Shown here: positions 60,940 to 64,000 of the stretch, piece after piece | How positions within the stretch are numbered: position 1 is the first letter of the stretch | Layout: every line of letters begins with the position of its first letter | Assembly: GCA_027625915.1 (NCBI GenBank) | Contig: JANTQA010000057.1 | Location: 8,866,001-8,930,000 of the forward strand | Direction: 5' to 3' | Source: Anaeramoeba flamelloides | Taxonomy: Eukaryota > Metamonada > Anaeramoebidae | DNA: 64,000 nt | Made by a program: the position numbers and the translations under genes | The notes under the pieces: generated by a model | The model's input: only the letters and a program-made list of their open reading frames with translations | Database searches by the model: none | Told to the model about the DNA's origin: nothing

Positions 60940-61115
60940 ATGGTTAAAGGTTATCAATGCTGGTTATTTGGTCGTTTAACCTTCATGTCATTAGATGATC
61001 AAAATGAAGATACTCAGCTAGTTGTAGAACTAATTGAGCAATAAAGTTAATGTTAGATTGAAAGTCCTGGGACTTTTTACACCACATTATAAGATCATAT
61101 ATAAGGAACAAGATT
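60940..61115 (+). pseudogene. possible remnant of a Merlin/ISXO2-like DNA transposase
   Basis: A 34-codon ATG frame (60940-61044) reads MVKGYQCWLFGRLTFMSLDD then EDTQLVVELIEQ, and after two stops a nearby piece reads IESPGTFYTTL. The order G-x-x-C-W-(L/V)-F-G, acidic-rich turn, leucine-rich helix, then P-G-T resembles the second half of ISXO2/Merlin transposases (WVFGG, then the E-T-L-L helix, then IxPGTxI). It is short and GC-richer than its flanks. Broken by stops; no terminal repeats were found. The family assignment is by pattern only. Confidence 0.35.
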
Positions 61116-61177
61116 ATCAATATAAAGAACAAAAAAAAAACAATAAGGTACAAAAAAGATTTTTGATAAAAAAAGGT

Positions 61178-61611
61178 ATTCAGTGATGAAAATTATGTGT
61201 CCAGAACAACTATAATCGGATTTTTCAAAATATAATCAGTACTTTTTTTTTCCTCTTTTTCCAATTCAACATACAATCAACTACCAAATAGTATACCGAA
61301 TTTCAAATCAATTTTTTCGTTTTATTCTTTGATATTTTAAGTAAAATTTAAATTAAGGAATAAATTAGTCGAAAATATTTCATAATTTTCTCAATTTTTT
61401 TGTTTTTTTGATAATTTAAAATTTTTAACGAAAATTTACTCTATTTTTTGAGATAAATTTTGCAATTTGATCCTTCATTTTTATAATTTCTTTTTAAATA
61501 ATAGAAATTTAAGAAACCAATACCATATTTAATTAGGGTTTATTTATGGTTTCTTTGATGAGTTACTATATTGGTCTTCTATAATAAAAAAATACGCTTT
61601 TTATTCTGAAA
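61178..61611 (+). repeat. single-arm copy of family C element
   Basis: Begins TCAGTGATGAAAATTATGTG and follows the left arm of 39011-40266 colinearly: TATAATCGG and TATAATCAGTAC, CTACCAAATAGTATACCGAA, TTTACTCTATTTTTTGAGAT, then TTGGTCTTCTATAATAAAAA and ACGCTTTTTATT. The inverted second arm is missing, so this is a half element or solo arm. Confidence 0.75.
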
Positions 61612-62083
61612 CGCATTCATTTTGCAACATTAGTTTTTTGTCAAATAAAACAAAATTATTACAAAAAATTATTTGTCAGATATTCAAGAATTGTTCCTTA
61701 AAATACTCTTTTTTGGGTGTTGTTTGATTAAAAAGTTGATATGTTAAAAAGTTTATACATTACAAAAGAGAAAAATTTCTCTGAAATAGAGTTTTATTGA
61801 AAAATTTGAATAAATGTTTGAAATTTATGTGATTTTTTTTCTTAAATAAAGTTTACAAGATTTTACTTGAGAAGCTACAATTGTTTTAAGTGTCAACATA
61901 TTTTGTAAAATGGTTGGATCTATCAAATATTCTTGGTTTTGTAAATATTAGTTAATATTTTTTCAAATTTTGTAGAAAATAGCATTAAAACTTTCATTTT
62001 TTGAGATTTTTCAGTGATCATTTTTGATACTTTTTACTTTCAATAATAAAATCTCTCTTTATTCAAAATTGTTTGTTGTTAGT

Positions 62084-62911
62084 ATGACAACAAACACCAT
62101 TTTTGAAGTCAATTCACAGGATGAAATAAGCAAACAAGAAAAGATGCCACTTTTAACATCAAGCGATGACAGCTTTGATATTACAGAAACTGATCGGATC
62201 AAAGAGCTGAACTTAAATGAATACGAGACATTTTTAGGAAAGACCTGTCTCAAAATTCCTTTGTCAATATTTAATCATTTGTTGGTTGGCGAAATTGGAG
62301 AAATTCCCCCAAAAACAAGATACCATCCAAGAAAAAAAAAATCAAAAAGCAGCACAAACAACACTAATCTTTTAAATCTTCCTGATCAAAGTAAGTGTTT
62401 TTTGTTTTGATCTCTTTTCTCTTTTGACAGATTTTCGTTTGCATGATAAACAATAAATGCCTTTTACTGAGTTAAATTTTTATTGTTTCTTATTTTGAGA
62501 TCTTTAATTTCCCAGCCAAAAATATTTTTTATTTTTGTTTTTGAAAGATTTCCTCTTTTTTATTTGTTTTTCGCTTTTGAAATTTTTCGACTTCAAATGA
62601 AATTTTCTTTTTAGAGCAATTTCTTTTCTGAAAAAAATAAGATCACAAACCCAGAGAAATATAAAAAAAATATATAATTAAAAAAAAAACAAAATTCCAA
62701 AAACTGATTCTACACTGGCAAATTAAAAAGAAATTAATAGCACCTAAATATTTATTTTTACTTTTCAGAAGTTGTCATCCGAAAAGTTGTGTTTCTTTAT
62801 TTTTTTATTAATTTCGCAACCAGCAAGGATGATTTATTTTACCAAAACAAAAAAGAAGAAAGAATCCGAATTTTTTTTTTATTCAAATCTAACGTGCAAA
62901 GGAAGAACTAG
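62084..62911 (+). CDS. small two-exon gene, unknown function
   Basis: Exon 1 (62084-62390) starts MTTNTIFEVNSQDEISKQEK and ends at a GTAAGT donor, phase 1. Exon 2 (62769-62911) follows TTTTACTTTTCAG in matching phase and runs to TAG, giving 149 residues. The N-terminal part has an acidic di-leucine motif (EKMPLL) and a Ser/Asp-rich stretch; the middle holds NEYETFLGKTCLKIPLSIFN followed by a basic, Ser/Asn-rich segment. Exon 2 begins VVIRKVVFLYFFINFATSKD, a possible short membrane or hydrophobic helix, then a charged tail. No family recognised. Exon 1 is well supported by composition and donor. Exon 2 is supported by phase and acceptor only, so the gene may continue differently. An upstream in-frame extension to 62024 lacks an ATG. 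Confidence 0.5.
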
Positions 62912-64000
62912 ATCCAATCTGTAAAATGTTTTTTTTTAATTATTCCAATCAAAAAGAAGAAAATCAATTCTTTTTTTTCAATAGTTTCGAAGTGAAAAAA
63001 AAAATCTGATTAGGTTGTATTGAGATCTATTTTTCAAAAAAGGTGTTACAAAAATGTTTACAAGAGAACTAAAAATAGCTCTCCTGAGGTTTTTCAACAA
63101 TCTTTACCAGTTTCATTGATTGAAAAAAAAAAAAAAACAAAATTTTCCCTTTCTTTTCAAAAATTGTTTTTGGGAATTGGGTAATTGCTGTGAAAAATAA
63201 TTGTTTGGAATGGATAAAAAAATTTTTTACAATTTTTAATGAGTACATAATCCCGATTAAAAACCAATCAATGTGTGTATCGTTTAGATCTCTAAAAATC
63301 AACAATCAAGAATTATACCATTTTTAGAAAAAAGTGCCAAAGAGAGAAACACAATTTTCAATTTGTATTGTTCTTGAATTATAATTTTGATAACAGCTGT
63401 GTTTGTTTTCAAAGTGTCTCTCTTTAACCCTTTTTGAGATTTGGAAGATTTTGTTTTTTCAAAAGAGTTATTTTTATCTCAAAGAATGTTACAAAATCCT
63501 TACTCTTTTAAAATTCTGAGATTTACAAAAGAACACACATTAGATAAAATTGAATTAAATTGATTTAACAGCAAAAGAAAACAATTTGTTTCAAATCGAA
63601 GAAATACAAGTACTATTCAAATTTTTATGTTGTGTGAGAAACAAAATAGAATATTAAATCAAAAAAATGGTTCCAAAGAATTTCGGTTCAAGGAAAGACA
63701 AAATATTACAAATTTAAGCTTTTTTTGAGATTTTGATAAAAATTTAGAATAAACATTTATTGATCCAAACAACTTTTTTGAAATACACAAACAAAACAAG
63801 GCCAAATTTAAAAAGCCTATTTTTTGCATCTTAATTCTCTTAATCTTCAACTTTGTATTCAAACATGTTTATATCGTTGTCTTCAACTCTTGAATATCTT
63901 GATATGAAACAGAAAGAAAAAAGACATAAGAATTTTGATTTTCTAATCTTTTTCACGTTAAATTTTATTTTTGTTTGTGTGGAAAAAGTTTTCGTCTAAT
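62912..64000. other. AT-rich end of window
   Basis: No supported gene. Minus-strand frames at 63069-63305 and 63659-63862 are open but low in complexity, with no recognised domain or splice links. Any continuation of the 62 kb gene or a new gene past 64000 cannot be judged. Confidence 0.4.

Overview
The window is very AT-rich (roughly four bases in five are A or T), with long A and T runs, many microsatellites and spliceosomal introns whose donors are mostly GTAAGT, GTAAAT, GTAAGA or GTAATT. The recognisable genes are typical of eukaryotes: AP-1 mu adaptin, the lysosomal protein LMBD1, GPI inositol deacylase, an RBR ubiquitin ligase and a transportin. Proteins carry K/N-rich and poly-acidic low-complexity inserts. 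TAA and TAG both end genes, so the code is not a ciliate-type variant. This fits a free-living unicellular protist; I cannot name the lineage from sequence alone. No tRNA, rRNA, bacterial operon or CRISPR array was seen.

Layout. 0-2.2 kb: 3' end of an EF-hand protein with a CaaX tail, then AT-rich DNA with weak coding-like traces. 3.3-7.6 kb (minus): LMBD1 in three exons, with a 2.7 kb second intron holding a (GA)94 tract and a fold-back element. 7.6-13.5 kb: repeats and small coding-like remnants. 13.5-19.6 kb (minus): AP-1 mu in four exons, including a 29-residue last exon 2 kb from the rest. 23.0-24.3 kb (minus): unrecognised spliced gene. 29.3-32.2 kb (plus): intronless transportin-like gene. 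36.3-37.7 kb (minus): three-exon Cys-containing, basic protein of unknown function. 42.6-45.7 kb (plus): PGAP1/Bst1-type GPI inositol deacylase. 49.7-52.4 kb (plus): large surface protein with bacterial-adhesin-like repeats, a dystroglycan/cadherin-like domain and about six membrane helices. 55.0-56.4 kb (minus): four-exon RNF14-like RBR E3 ligase. 58.3-59.5 kb (plus): 5'-truncated LINE. 62.1-62.9 kb (plus): small two-exon gene.

The space between genes, and the long introns, are filled by at least six dispersed repeat families, mostly short terminal-inverted-repeat or fold-back elements that look like non-autonomous DNA transposons. The same families occur inside introns and between genes.

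Functionally several genes belong to the endomembrane system (AP-1 sorting, lysosomal LMBD1, GPI-anchor remodelling in the ER, a surface protein), while transportin serves nuclear import and the RBR protein ubiquitylation. Nothing suggests the genes are co-regulated; they are independent eukaryotic transcription units. The exon models were built by eye from splice signals, phase and family similarity, and need RNA data for confirmation.
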